Notes: a model not told the origin generated them from the letters alone. DNA of 64,000 nt from Yersinia vastinensis (GCF_902726565.1 NZ_CACVAF010000014.1:1-64000), one strand, 5' to 3'; numbered from the stretch's first letter, positions 27,682-37,219 are shown. Numbers and translations: made by a program.

Positions 27682-28896
27682 GTGAGCTGGCAGATGTTTA
27701 AGTCTCAATATTTAGTGCGCTTTTGGGCGCCGCTGCCTGCGGTGATTGCCGCCGGTATTCTATCAACCTATTACTTTGGTTTGACCGGCACTTTTTGGGC
27801 TGTTACTGGGGAATTCACTCGCTGGGGTGGTCACCTAATGCAGCTCTTTGGCGCGCGCCCGCAGGAGTGGGGTTACTTTAAAGTTATTGGGTTGGAAGGA
27901 ACGCCACTGGATCGCATCGATGGCATGATGATCATCGGCATGTTTGCCGGATGTATTGCCGCGGCACTCTGGGCTAATAACGTGAAATTGCGTAAACCCC
28001 AGCATGGCATTCGCATTGCACAGGCTCTGGTCGGCGGCATTATTGCCGGTTTTGGTGCGCGTCTGGCCATGGGCTGTAATCTGGCAGCTTTCTTTACCGG
28101 GATTCCACAATTTTCACTGCATGCATGGTTCTTCGCGCTGGCAACTGCGGTGGGTTCCTATTTTGGTGCCAAGTTCACGTTGCTGCCGCTGTTTCGTATC
28201 CCGGTAAAATTACAAAAAGTGACGGCGGCCTCGCCTCTGACACAACATCCTGCTCGAGCAGCACGTCGTTTTCGCCTTGGTATGGTGGTGTTGGTGCTGG
28301 CACTTGGCTGGTCACTCATCGAGTTATTCCGTCACCCGAAACTGGGTATTGCCATGTTGTGCGGTATTGGTTTTGGTTTGTTGATTGAACGGGCGCAGAT
28401 TTGCTTTACCTCCGCATTCCGTGATTTGTGGATAACCGGGCGCACCCATATGGCAAAGGCCATCATTTTAGGAATGGCGGTCAGTGCTATTGGTATTTTC
28501 AGTTATGTCCAATTGGGCGTGGCACCGAAAATTTTGTGGGCTGGGCCTAATGCTGTCATTGGCGGTTTGTTGTTTGGTTTCGGGATAGTGCTAGCGGGTG
28601 GTTGTGAGACGGGCTGGATGTATCGTGCGGTAGAAGGGCAAATTCACTATTGGTGGGTAGGGTTAGGTAACATTATTGGTGCGACTCTTTTGGCATATTA
28701 TTGGGATGATTTTGCTCCTGCCTTGGCAACCGATTATGACAAGGTCAATTTGTTGGAAACATTCGGCCCGATAGGAGGGTTATTAGTGACCTACCTGATG
28801 CTAGCCATCGCCTTTGCCGCCATGTTGTGGTGGGAAAAACATTTCTTCCGCAAACAGAAAACGACCACTTCAACCTTGGTTAAGGAGCCATCATGA
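27682..28896 (+). CDS. yedE: YedE-family sulfur/selenium transporter
   Basis: A 404-residue inner-membrane protein of the YeeE/YedE family, very like E. coli YedE (401). It has about ten hydrophobic segments in two halves. Each half carries the conserved glycine-cysteine pore motif: GCNLAAFFTGIPQFS (about 133) and GGCETGWMYRAVEG (about 311). YeeE relatives import thiosulfate; YedE with YedF has been linked to selenium handling. The gene starts with GTG at 27682 after GGAGGTG and overlaps yedF by 4 bases. Confidence 0.88.
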   Translation: MSWQMFKSQYLVRFWAPLPAVIAAGILSTYYFGLTGTFWAVTGEFTRWGGHLMQLFGARPQEWGYFKVIGLEGTPLDRIDGMMIIGMFAGCIAAALWANNVKLRKPQHGIRIAQALVGGIIAGFGARLAMGCNLAAFFTGIPQFSLHAWFFALATAVGSYFGAKFTLLPLFRIPVKLQKVTAASPLTQHPARAARRFRLGMVVLVLALGWSLIELFRHPKLGIAMLCGIGFGLLIERAQICFTSAFRDLWITGRTHMAKAIILGMAVSAIGIFSYVQLGVAPKILWAGPNAVIGGLLFGFGIVLAGGCETGWMYRAVEGQIHYWWVGLGNIIGATLLAYYWDDFAPALATDYDKVNLLETFGPIGGLLVTYLMLAIAFAAMLWWEKHFFRKQKTTTSTLVKEPS

Positions 28897-29150
28897 GTAC
28901 CGAGCATGCACCAATAAACCCCCCGATTGTGCCGGATTACCGTTTAGACATGGTGGGTGAACCCTGCCCCTATCCAGCGGTAGCGACTTTAGAGGCTATG
29001 CCACAATTGAAGCCCGGTGAAATTTTGGAGGTGATAAGTGATTGCCCGCAATCTATCAATAATATCCCTCTGGATGCCCGAAATTACGGCTATACCGTGC
29101 TCGATATCCAGCAAGATGGCCCAACGATCCGCTATCTGATTCAACGCTGA
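28893..29150 (+). CDS. yedF: YedF, TusA/SirA-like sulfur carrier
   Basis: An 85-residue TusA-family protein. The signature LDMVGEPCPYPAVATLEAM gives the CPxP motif (Cys about residue 28), the sulfur- or selenium-carrying cysteine. Length is near E. coli YedF (77), with a short N-terminal extension. It overlaps yedE, so uptake and carrier are made together. A second, separate sulfur-transfer cluster lies at 34442-39328; no direct link is shown. Confidence 0.88.
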   Translation: MSTEHAPINPPIVPDYRLDMVGEPCPYPAVATLEAMPQLKPGEILEVISDCPQSINNIPLDARNYGYTVLDIQQDGPTIRYLIQR

Positions 29151-29164
29151 AATAGGTTAATTTG

Positions 29165-29203
29165 GAGCCATTCACATTATCGCCCTGATAATACGAATGG
29201 CTC
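29165..29203. terminator. Bidirectional terminator between yedF and the MscS-type gene
   Basis: The inverted repeat GAGCCATTC (29165-29173) and GAATGGCTC (29195-29203) flanks a partly paired AT-rich loop. It lies between two converging genes and can serve both. Confidence 0.65.
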
Positions 29204-29211
29204 ATTGAGTG

Positions 29212-31671
29212 CTAGTTGGCGCTTGTCGTTGTTCGGATCGGTGCGGCGACGGCCAGTGAAACATCCGCCGCTCGTAGCCGTTTCAATATGCTGTATAACA
29301 ACGAACTTTTGGTATTGCTGACCATGCGTGGGCTGGGTACCAAGCCCGTCACACTGAGCACAATGCCGTCAGGACTTAACTGGCTGAATTTTACCGACGG
29401 CTCTGGCGTGTCGAGTATCGACTCATGTTCTTTATAAGCCTCTATCAGCAGTGATTGTGCCAGATCAATATCTAAATCTAGCGGGAAGGTGAGGGCTATC
29501 GTCACCACCCCTTGTGCATTAGCCATGGTGGCGTTACGCACGTTTTGCGAAATTAACTGGGAGTTAGGCACGATAACTGTTGAGCGGTCACTGAGCTGAA
29601 TTTCCGTGGCACGAACATTTATGCGTCGAATATCACCCTCAACACCACTGATACTGATTAAATCTCCCACTTTGACTGGCCGTTCAGTCAGCAAAATAAT
29701 GCCGGAAATAAAGTTTTTCACGATCTCTTGTAAGCCAAAACCGATACCCACCGACAGCGCACTGACAATCCAGGCTAACTTATTCCACTGAATGCCCAGT
29801 ACCGATAAGGTGAGTAAAATCACCAGCACGTAACCAATATTACTAAATAGCGTGACTGCCGAGGTTTTTATCCCGGAATCCATTTGGGTTTTGGGCAGAA
29901 ACTCCTGGCTTAGCCAGCGGCGTGCGGCTTTGAGTACGTACAGCCCAACCAGCAAACAAATCACGGAGTTCAGTAGATTGGCTGGGACAATATTCAACTC
30001 TTCCAGCCCTTCACCACTTAATAATTCCACTGCTTTTTGTAACAGTGAGATGGGAGTGGTGGAACCAAAAGTACCGTCGAGTAGCGCCAGAATGGCCAGC
30101 AATATCAGCAATACTTTGCTGGTGGCGGATAATAATGTAGCGGCCTGTGCTAAATGACGATCGTCAATATTCAGTGACTGTTTAATTGCTTTACCGGCAC
30201 GGCTGTTGGGGGAAAAGAGACTTTCCGCTAAATCAACACAGAGGTGGATGAGTAAATATAAACAGGAGAGGACTAAGCAGGTCCAAACCAGTTTGTAACT
30301 CAAGAATTTTGCCAGTGCGATATAGCCCACTAACAAGGACAGTAATATGGCCAGTGCAGTCACGCCGATGGCGAAATGAATTAAGCCAGCCAATGTGGAA
30401 TAGGCCTCTGGCTTTTCGCCATTCGAGACCAAATTACGCCGTATTCGGTTGGCCCGTAAGGGAATAATCGCAGCGGTGAGCGCCATCAACAGTGCCGAGA
30501 TACCATTGCCAAAAATAGCCCCCGAGATGCTGATATTGATCATATTGTTCATCAGATCAATAGCGCCAAAAATCATAATGCAACTGGCTAACAGCGGTGG
30601 GAAGAGTTTCAGCGATGCTGCTACCTCATCAGCAATGGCGGGTAAACGCCATGAAGGGCGCTGATTGGATAAAAATGCGCGACCGAGGCCTGCGACAAGT
30701 GCAGAGAAAAACATGAGTTGAACAAACGCATGCGAAAAGTCGATTACCACCAGTGAGACATCCGGTGTTCGGGTAAACGTCTGGGTGAAACATTGCGCCA
30801 CCGTGACGGTGATCAATACGGTATAGAGTGTGGTTGCCGAGGCCATGAAACTACGGCGTAGCGGGCCTGGTGGCAAACATTTAGTGCAAAACCAAGCCGT
30901 CAGACTATCGAGGAACTTAAAGCCAAATACGCTCATCAGCAGCGACAGCAGCAGATATATTGCGGTGCCGGAACGCCACTCTGGCTCCCATGCAGCATGC
31001 CAGGCATCATCAAGTTCTTGGATAAAATCTTTTAGTCGACGATCGTCATCCGCATTGGGATTGATGATTGGCGACCAGAAATTGGCCCCTAGAATACTGC
31101 CAGAATTTAAAGCGATTTGTGACTTCAGTGCCGAGCGCCGTAAGGCAATGATTTGTGTGGACAGGTTTTCCGCATTGGTTTTGATGGCCAGCACTTGATC
31201 ATTTTGACCGTCCAATTGGACTTTACGGGTATTCAATACGCGGCGTTGTTGCGCCACGACGGGTGTTTCAGCCAGTGAACCTGCGGCAGGTGGGGGGCCT
31301 AAAACATCCAACTGCGTTTGCAGTTGTTCACGCTTGGGCTTCAACTCTTCAAGCAATATCTCCGCATCCCGGACCAGCGCTAGTGCCGTTTCTTTTAATG
31401 TATTCAGCTGGTTATCAGATGTACTGACTGACACGCTCTGTTTTAATTTATCTAATTGCTTCTGCAAGCTAATTAATTGCACAGAGACGGCGGGTTTTAC
31501 CGGTGCTTCAGTGTTTTCAGCCGGAGTCTCTGACGATGTTGCCGCAAAAGCAATGCCTGTCGTTGATGCGAAAATAAGCGCGAGCAGCAGACAGGTTAGC
31601 TGCAGATATGCGCGTAGTGGATTTGGTAGGGAATAATATCGACGTGAAACAAAGTATCCATTCTTTTCCAT
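29212..31671 (-). CDS. Large MscS-type mechanosensitive channel with DUF3772-like N-domain
   Basis: An 819-residue protein. A signal-like hydrophobic N-terminus (about 22-45) precedes a periplasmic coiled-coil domain (about 60-200) that resembles DUF3772. About ten membrane helices follow (230-640). The C-terminal MscS core has the pore helix region SALSVGIGFGLQEIVKNFISG, then a cytoplasmic vestibule with VKVGDLISISGVEGDIRRI. It should open under membrane tension and release solutes. The start at 31671 (MEKNGYFV) is preferred to 31701. Its exact subfamily (MscK/YbiO/other) is not settled. Confidence 0.82.
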   Translation of the reverse strand: MEKNGYFVSRRYYSLPNPLRAYLQLTCLLLALIFASTTGIAFAATSSETPAENTEAPVKPAVSVQLISLQKQLDKLKQSVSVSTSDNQLNTLKETALALVRDAEILLEELKPKREQLQTQLDVLGPPPAAGSLAETPVVAQQRRVLNTRKVQLDGQNDQVLAIKTNAENLSTQIIALRRSALKSQIALNSGSILGANFWSPIINPNADDDRRLKDFIQELDDAWHAAWEPEWRSGTAIYLLLSLLMSVFGFKFLDSLTAWFCTKCLPPGPLRRSFMASATTLYTVLITVTVAQCFTQTFTRTPDVSLVVIDFSHAFVQLMFFSALVAGLGRAFLSNQRPSWRLPAIADEVAASLKLFPPLLASCIMIFGAIDLMNNMINISISGAIFGNGISALLMALTAAIIPLRANRIRRNLVSNGEKPEAYSTLAGLIHFAIGVTALAILLSLLVGYIALAKFLSYKLVWTCLVLSCLYLLIHLCVDLAESLFSPNSRAGKAIKQSLNIDDRHLAQAATLLSATSKVLLILLAILALLDGTFGSTTPISLLQKAVELLSGEGLEELNIVPANLLNSVICLLVGLYVLKAARRWLSQEFLPKTQMDSGIKTSAVTLFSNIGYVLVILLTLSVLGIQWNKLAWIVSALSVGIGFGLQEIVKNFISGIILLTERPVKVGDLISISGVEGDIRRINVRATEIQLSDRSTVIVPNSQLISQNVRNATMANAQGVVTIALTFPLDLDIDLAQSLLIEAYKEHESILDTPEPSVKFSQLSPDGIVLSVTGLVPSPRMVSNTKSSLLYSILKRLRAADVSLAVAAPIRTTTSAN

Positions 31672-31822
31672 AAAACCTGTTAGCCCCAAAGTGAGTGCCA
31701 CAATTAACCCGTTAATCAGTCTAGCTGTGTTGTTAAAGCCTAGCAGAAAGCCATTGTGGCACAGACGGAGACTGACGGAATAATCTTACTCTGATAATGA
31801 CTATTAAAAATTAAATATTAAA

Positions 31823-31841
31823 GATAATAATTATCATTGTA
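31823..31841. promoter_or_regulatory. Fur-box-like site upstream of foxA
   Basis: GATAATAATTATCATTGTA matches 15 of 19 positions of the classical Fur consensus by eye. It lies about 150 bases before the foxA start, in an AT-rich intergenic region between foxA and the divergent channel gene. Iron repression of foxA is therefore likely. Confidence 0.65.
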
Positions 31842-31990
31842 ATTACCACTCGCATTTAATAAATTGTGCCCTGCACTTATGGACCCACGATATGTGACAT
31901 GCAGCCAGGGATATTTGCGCTGTGGAAATGGCATGGATGCTAATTAATAACCATCTATTTTATATGCTTAATTATCTGGGGAAGATGACC

Positions 31991-34123
31991 ATGCTCTCGG
32001 CTTTTTTAATAAAGCGTTCTGCGGTTTTATGCTCACTGGCTATTTTTATTCCATTTGCCTCAATGGCTGACGATACGATAGAAGTCACCGCCAAAGCAGG
32101 TCATGAAGCTGATTTACCCACCTTGGGCTACACCGCAAAAACCACCAAGGGGGCAACGAAAACTGATCAACCACTCATCCTGACGGCTCAAGCCGTATCG
32201 GTCATTACTCGCCAGCAAATGGATGACCAAAATGTCGCCACGGTGAATCAAGCACTGAATTACACCCCGGGCGTTTTCACGGGTTTCTCAGGTGGTGCAA
32301 CTCGCTATGATACTGTTGCTCTGCGGGGGTTCCACGGCGGTGATGTGAACAATACTTTCCTTGATGGGCTACGGTTGCTCAGTGATGGCGGCAGTTATAA
32401 CGTTTTACAGGTCGATCCGTGGTTCCTTGAACGTATTGATGTGATCAAAGGCCCTTCCTCAGCATTATATGGTCAGAGTATCCCCGGCGGTGTGGTGATG
32501 ATGACATCCAGACGCCCACAATTTACCTCTGAAGGTCACTTCCGCCTGACGGCGGGTAATCATAATACACAAGACGTTGCATTCGATTATACCGATGCGA
32601 TATCCGAGCATTGGGCATTCCGCCTGACGGGGATTACCCGCAACAGCGATACTATGTATGACCATCAACGTGAAGAGCGTTATGCAATTGCACCGTCACT
32701 ATTATGGCAACCAGATGAAAATACCTCATGGTTGCTACGGGCCAATTTACAAAAGGATCCCTCCGGTGGCTATCACAGTGCGGTTCCGGCAGATGGCAGT
32801 ATCTATGGGCAGAAGTTAAGCCGTGGCTTCTTTGATGGCGAAACGAACCACAACGTATTTAAACGTTGGCAGCAAATCTACAGTTCTGAATTCGCGCACA
32901 AATTCGATGATGTCTGGTCTTTCCGGCAAAATGCCAGCTATACCCATTCTAATGCGCAATTAGAGCAGGTTTATCAGGCAGGGTGGAATAGCGACCGCAC
33001 GTTAATGAGTCGCTATTATTCTGGTGAAGATTCTTCACTCAATGCCTTTGCCGTAGATAACCAATTGGAAGCCGATTTTGCGACAGCGGCGGTAGAACAT
33101 AAGGTTATGCTGGGGCTAGACTTCCAGAAGTTCCGCAATAACTTGCGTAGCGACAGTGCATTTGCCACCTCATTAAACCCTTACACCGGTGTTTCCGGCG
33201 GCAGCACATTGTATAGCGATTATCTGCTGACAACTCCTGGGATCAATTCATCTTATTTGAGTCGCCGTTATGAGCAGAGTGGCGTTTATCTGCAAGATGA
33301 AATGACGTGGGATAACTGGCACCTGAATTTATCTGGCCGTTATGATCGGATGAAAACAGAAAATATGAATAAAACGGCTAATACAACCGATGAGCGAACG
33401 GATAAACACGCCAGTGGGCGCGCTTCGCTACTGTATAGCTTCGATAGCGGCATTTCGCCATATGTGAGTTACAGTCAGGCCATCACACCAAGTTTATTCC
33501 CAGATGCGCAGCAAAAACTGCTGAAACCGATGACCAGTGAGCAGTATGAAGTGGGGATTAAGTATCAGCCGCCGGGCAGTTCTTCACTTTACTCCGCTGC
33601 CTTATATGACCTGACACAAAATGATGTGGCAAACCGCGCCGTTCCAGCCACCTATTATGTGCCGGCAGGGAAGGTGAATTCACAGGGGCTGGAGCTGGAG
33701 GCCAGAAGCCAAATTAATGATCGTTTAAGTGTGATTGCGGGCTATACCTATAACCGAGTGAAATTCAAAGATGCTATTGATGGTAATGATGGCAATACAC
33801 CCGTGTTAGCACCATCAAATATGGCGTCACTGTGGGCGCAGTATGAAGCAGGCTACGGCATCAATGTGGGAGCAGGGGTCCGCTACATTGGCAAGCAATG
33901 GGCTGATGATGCCAATACGCTACGTGTACCTTCTTATACTCTGGGTGATGCTTCTGTTCGTGCCGATTTGGGCACTTGGGCAGCGTCATTGAAAGGGGCA
34001 TTCATACAATTGAATGTGAATAATATTACCGATAAGAAATACGTTGCAGCCTGTTACAGTACATCCTACTGCTACTGGGGCGCAGAGCGCTCGGTGCAGG
34101 CGACAGTCGGATACGATTTCTAA
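31991..34123 (+). CDS. foxA: Ferrioxamine TonB-dependent receptor FoxA
   Basis: A 710-residue outer-membrane receptor. A signal peptide of about 26 residues is followed by a TonB box region (DTIEVTAK), a plug domain (about 50-190, with DPWFLERIDVIKGPSSALYG) and a 22-strand barrel ending in an aromatic C-terminus (VGYDF). Sequence and length agree closely with my recollection of Y. enterocolitica FoxA, the ferrioxamine receptor. The start at 31991 has GGGG about 9 bases before it; starts from 31922 lack support. A Fur-box-like site lies upstream and a terminator downstream. No siderophore biosynthesis gene or dedicated ABC transporter adjoins it, so it likely takes up siderophores made by others. 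Confidence 0.87.
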   Translation: MLSAFLIKRSAVLCSLAIFIPFASMADDTIEVTAKAGHEADLPTLGYTAKTTKGATKTDQPLILTAQAVSVITRQQMDDQNVATVNQALNYTPGVFTGFSGGATRYDTVALRGFHGGDVNNTFLDGLRLLSDGGSYNVLQVDPWFLERIDVIKGPSSALYGQSIPGGVVMMTSRRPQFTSEGHFRLTAGNHNTQDVAFDYTDAISEHWAFRLTGITRNSDTMYDHQREERYAIAPSLLWQPDENTSWLLRANLQKDPSGGYHSAVPADGSIYGQKLSRGFFDGETNHNVFKRWQQIYSSEFAHKFDDVWSFRQNASYTHSNAQLEQVYQAGWNSDRTLMSRYYSGEDSSLNAFAVDNQLEADFATAAVEHKVMLGLDFQKFRNNLRSDSAFATSLNPYTGVSGGSTLYSDYLLTTPGINSSYLSRRYEQSGVYLQDEMTWDNWHLNLSGRYDRMKTENMNKTANTTDERTDKHASGRASLLYSFDSGISPYVSYSQAITPSLFPDAQQKLLKPMTSEQYEVGIKYQPPGSSSLYSAALYDLTQNDVANRAVPATYYVPAGKVNSQGLELEARSQINDRLSVIAGYTYNRVKFKDAIDGNDGNTPVLAPSNMASLWAQYEAGYGINVGAGVRYIGKQWADDANTLRVPSYTLGDASVRADLGTWAASLKGAFIQLNVNNITDKKYVAACYSTSYCYWGAERSVQATVGYDF

Positions 34124-34151
34124 TGCATTAGTATCAATATATTAATTACCC

Positions 34152-34180
34152 AACCCGCTTACATAGCGGGTTTATTATTT
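34152..34180 (+). terminator. Intrinsic terminator after foxA
   Basis: AACCCGCT (34152-34159) and AGCGGGTT (34165-34172) form an 8-base stem with a 5-base loop, followed by a T-rich run. It separates foxA from the sulfur-transfer cluster. Confidence 0.82.
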
Positions 34181-34395
34181 AAATAATCATCATCCATATT
34201 AAATAATATAGGCAGCTATATTATTATTTCAATAAAAATAAATAACAAAAAAATACACTAATTAAAAAACAATCCTATAATTATAACTGTTGTCAGATTG
34301 TGATTATTCATTGTAAATGAAAATTGTCATAATAATTAATATTAAGTTGGCATATTATATGGTGAGAGATAAATAATCTCCACCGGAGAGGGAAG
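34181..34395 (+). promoter_or_regulatory. AT-rich promoter region of the sulfur-transfer cluster
   Basis: About 215 bases, strongly AT-rich, with no gene. It should carry the promoter for the downstream cluster. A weak dyad at 34315-34333 (AAATGAAAATTGTCATAAT) has some likeness to a Fur site but is too poor to call. The end holds a strong GGAGAGGGAAG ribosome binding site that serves a small ORF at 34396. Confidence 0.4.
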
Positions 34396-34482
34396 ATGAT
34401 TATGAAATTATTAACACTGATTTATAATACTGAGGTGTTTTATGGTGAAGACGCAAATAGATGGGGGGATACTAGATCTTGA
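34396..34482 (+). CDS. Possible 28-residue leader peptide overlapping the desulfurase start
   Basis: A short frame (MIMKLLTLIY..., 28 residues) begins at an ATG placed directly after GGAGAGGGAAG, and ends 40 bases inside the desulfurase gene in another frame. It has a small hydrophobic start and a charged end. It may be a leader that couples translation, or chance. I know no homologue. Confidence 0.3.
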   Translation: MIMKLLTLIYNTEVFYGEDANRWGDTRS

Positions 34483-35710
34483 TGCTATTCATAGGCAGTT
34501 TCCCATTCTTAGGCAACAGATAAATGGTCATCCATTAGTTTATTTAGATAATGCATCTTCCTGCCAAAAACCACAGGTTGTCATTGATGCAATAACAAAA
34601 TGTTATAGCGAATATTATGCAAATGCACATCGGGGAGTTCATACGCTCTCACTGCGTGCCACTGCAGCGTTGGAACAGGTCAGAGAGCAAGTACGTGTGT
34701 TTATTAATGCTCATTCGGTAGATGAAATAGTTTTCACTAAAGGAACAACAGAAGCGATTAATTTAGTGGCGGAAAGTTGGGGAGGAACTTACTTGCATCC
34801 AGGTGATGAGATCTTGATTTCGGCTCTTGAGCATCATAGTAATATTGTCCCGTGGCAACAGCTATGCCGAGAGACTGGAGCACAGCTAAAAATTTTGCCG
34901 ATAGACAAGAATGGAGTTCTACAGACAGATTATCTTGAACAATTACTGAGTTATCATACGCGGATTTTAGCACTTTCTCATGTCTCTAATGTACTAGGTA
35001 CAATCAATCCATTAGTGGATATTATTAAGGCAGTAAGGGCCTACGATAAAAGGAATTGTGACAAAAAAGAAGAAACTATTATACTGATTGACGGTGCTCA
35101 GGCAGTGCCTCATATCGCCATTGATGTACAAGAGCTGGATTCAGATTTTTATGTATTTTCTGGCCATAAAGTTTATGGGCCTACGGGAATTGGCGTATTG
35201 TATGGTCGTAGCAATATTCTGCGAAATATGCCGCCATGGCAATATGGAGGTGGAATGGTGGCAGATGTTAGCTTTGAACTGTCTACTTTTGCTGATCCTC
35301 CACGGCGCTTTGAGGCTGGCACTGCAAATATTGCTGGTATTATCGGTTTGGGGGCCGCTATTACCTGGCTGCAAGAACTTGGGATTAAAGCTATTGCCCG
35401 GCATGAACAGAGATTACTGGATTCTCTTATGCAGCAGCTTTCCTTATTACCTTCTATTTATATATTAGGTCAATCGCCGATAAAAGCCTCTGTAGTCAGT
35501 TTTATTGCCGAAGGTATTCCCGCGAGAGTTATTGGTTTGGCACTAGATAAGGCCGGAATTGCCGTTCAGGTTGGTCGACATTGTGCACAGCCATTAATGG
35601 CCTTTTTTGGCGTACAAGAGACCGTTAGAGTTTCATTTGCGATATATAACACGCAGGAAGATATAGATTTTTTTATATCTACACTAAATAAAATAATGAA
35701 GCAATATTAA
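34442..35710 (+). CDS. SufS-like group II cysteine desulfurase
   Basis: A 422-residue PLP enzyme of the SufS/CsdA group. The PLP lysine is in FSGHKVYGPTGIGVLYG (about residue 240). The persulfide cysteine lies in VGRHCAQPLM (about 380), like the RTGHHCAMPLM segment of SufS. It should take sulfur from cysteine and pass it on as persulfide. It is not beside suf genes but heads a cluster with a ThiS-like carrier and a MoeB-like activator, so the likely acceptor is the rhodanese domain of that activator. The base composition is AT-rich compared with foxA. It is a paralogue for a special pathway, not the housekeeping SufS, as far as context shows. Confidence 0.85.
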   Translation: MVKTQIDGGILDLDAIHRQFPILRQQINGHPLVYLDNASSCQKPQVVIDAITKCYSEYYANAHRGVHTLSLRATAALEQVREQVRVFINAHSVDEIVFTKGTTEAINLVAESWGGTYLHPGDEILISALEHHSNIVPWQQLCRETGAQLKILPIDKNGVLQTDYLEQLLSYHTRILALSHVSNVLGTINPLVDIIKAVRAYDKRNCDKKEETIILIDGAQAVPHIAIDVQELDSDFYVFSGHKVYGPTGIGVLYGRSNILRNMPPWQYGGGMVADVSFELSTFADPPRRFEAGTANIAGIIGLGAAITWLQELGIKAIARHEQRLLDSLMQQLSLLPSIYILGQSPIKASVVSFIAEGIPARVIGLALDKAGIAVQVGRHCAQPLMAFFGVQETVRVSFAIYNTQEDIDFFISTLNKIMKQY

Positions 35711-35762
35711 TTTGTACTTTCTGTTTTTACGATAAATGACTGGCTATGGCGAGGAGTACTTT

Positions 35763-36941
35763 ATGGACATAGATTGGCAAGGTGCAAAAGAAATTAAAGA
35801 CTTATATGGCGAATTAATCGAAGAGGAAATAAATAAAAAAACACAACATCGTGATCATAATTCCATACCTATTCCTAATGAGGTGGCTAAAAAATTTGTA
35901 ACATTAGGGTTATTTACTTATATGTTGCCAAATAAATTTGGTGGTAAAAATCAGGGAGATGCTGTTTGGGGAAGTGTTCTGGAACAAATAGGTTATTTAT
36001 CCAGTGATACCTCTTTCCCTTTTCTAATATCAGTAAGAATGTCATTTATTTCCGCATTAATAGTTACAGAAAATGAGCTATTAATTGAGGAGTATATTGG
36101 TCCGTTGGTTGCAGGGGATAAATTTGGTGCCTTTGCTTACACTGAAAATGCCGATGCTTTTTCTTTCTCTTCTAATGCTATTTATCATCCAAATTCTGAT
36201 GGTTATATTCTCAATGGTACTAAGCAATTTATCACTGGCGGTGCAACCGCCGATCTTTTTCTGGTTTTTGTTCGTAGTGAAGGTAGTGATCTACAAGTTT
36301 TTTTAGTTAAACGTAGCGATCCCGGCGTTGATATTACCCTTCGTGTTATGCATGGCGTGCATTCATTGGGAATAGCACAACTGAATCTCAATAAAGTACA
36401 ACTCGATAAAAACCGTTTATTGGTAGCCAGTGATGGACTCAGTTTTGTTCAACGCTATTTTCTCAATTGCCGCCGCTCGCTACTGACAACTCTATTTTTA
36501 GGGCGGGCGCGGGCCATTATTGAAGAGACAATAAGCTATTTACAAAGAACTATTCGCTACGATGAACCTCTTGCTGAAATGCAACATGTTCAGGCCGCTA
36601 TTGGGCGTATGACCATTGCCCTTGAAACAGCACGAGCGATAGTTTTCCACTCTTTGGAGCGGCAGGCCAGAAGAGAGAGTGATCCTTATTGGGACCCTAT
36701 TTCTTCAGCGGCAAAACACTATGCGATTGAGCAAATAAACTTCATTGTCCAAATGGCTCTAAAACTTACTGGTGGCTGGGGATATACCGAAGAGAGTGGT
36801 TTAGGCCGCTCACATCGAGATTTTACCTCAATGTTAGCGGGAGCTGACCCACAGGAGAAGCTAGAAGTCGATTTGGGCATCCGAACTATTCATGATTTTC
36901 AAATGCTGGCACAGCAAAAAGCAGTACAGGAGGGTAAGTAA
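35763..36941 (+). CDS. Acyl-CoA-dehydrogenase-like flavoprotein
   Basis: A 392-residue protein with the acyl-CoA dehydrogenase fold: helical N-domain (1-115), beta domain with FGAFAYTENADAFS (about 118) and GTKQFITGGATADLF (about 155), and a helical C-domain with KLTGGWGYTEESGLGRSHRD (about 340). The flavin-binding elements are visible. The usual catalytic glutamate region (GTSE followed by IQR) is replaced by AGADPQEKLEV, so the normal base seems missing. It may oxidise or hydroxylate an unusual substrate instead of a CoA ester. GAGGAG precedes the ATG at 35763. It follows the desulfurase by 52 bases and belongs to the same cluster. Confidence 0.8.
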   Translation: MDIDWQGAKEIKDLYGELIEEEINKKTQHRDHNSIPIPNEVAKKFVTLGLFTYMLPNKFGGKNQGDAVWGSVLEQIGYLSSDTSFPFLISVRMSFISALIVTENELLIEEYIGPLVAGDKFGAFAYTENADAFSFSSNAIYHPNSDGYILNGTKQFITGGATADLFLVFVRSEGSDLQVFLVKRSDPGVDITLRVMHGVHSLGIAQLNLNKVQLDKNRLLVASDGLSFVQRYFLNCRRSLLTTLFLGRARAIIEETISYLQRTIRYDEPLAEMQHVQAAIGRMTIALETARAIVFHSLERQARRESDPYWDPISSAAKHYAIEQINFIVQMALKLTGGWGYTEESGLGRSHRDFTSMLAGADPQEKLEVDLGIRTIHDFQMLAQQKAVQEGK

Positions 36942-36942
36942 A

Positions 36943-37218
36943 ATGAGATTTAGACTGTCAGGCAATTTAGCCAAGTTTACGAATTATAAGAAAGATCTAC
37001 AAATTGATATTGATCAATCAAATACTCTTACGGAGTTGGTTGCACATTTAATTGCGCAGTATCCAGCATTAAAAGAGGTCATTTATGATAAGGAGTTAAA
37101 ATTTAAAAAAGGATATTTGGTTTCTTTAAATGGTCAAAAAATCAACCCAGATGAATATCATGAATTGATAAAAAACAATGATCGCATTGATATCTTCACC
37201 GCTATTGCGGGAGGGTAA
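36943..37218 (+). CDS. ThiS/MoaD-like sulfur carrier protein
   Basis: A 91-residue beta-grasp protein ending exactly in IDIFTAIAGG. The C-terminal di-glycine is the site that is adenylated and turned into a thiocarboxylate in ThiS and MoaD. No residues follow the glycines, so no processing protease is needed, unlike the Pseudomonas carrier QbsE. The start at 36943 follows AGGAGGG inside the end of the flavoprotein gene region. Its activating enzyme is probably the MoeB-like protein at 38117. It is not in a thiamin or molybdopterin operon. Confidence 0.86.
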   Translation: MRFRLSGNLAKFTNYKKDLQIDIDQSNTLTELVAHLIAQYPALKEVIYDKELKFKKGYLVSLNGQKINPDEYHELIKNNDRIDIFTAIAGG

Positions 37219-37219
37219 T

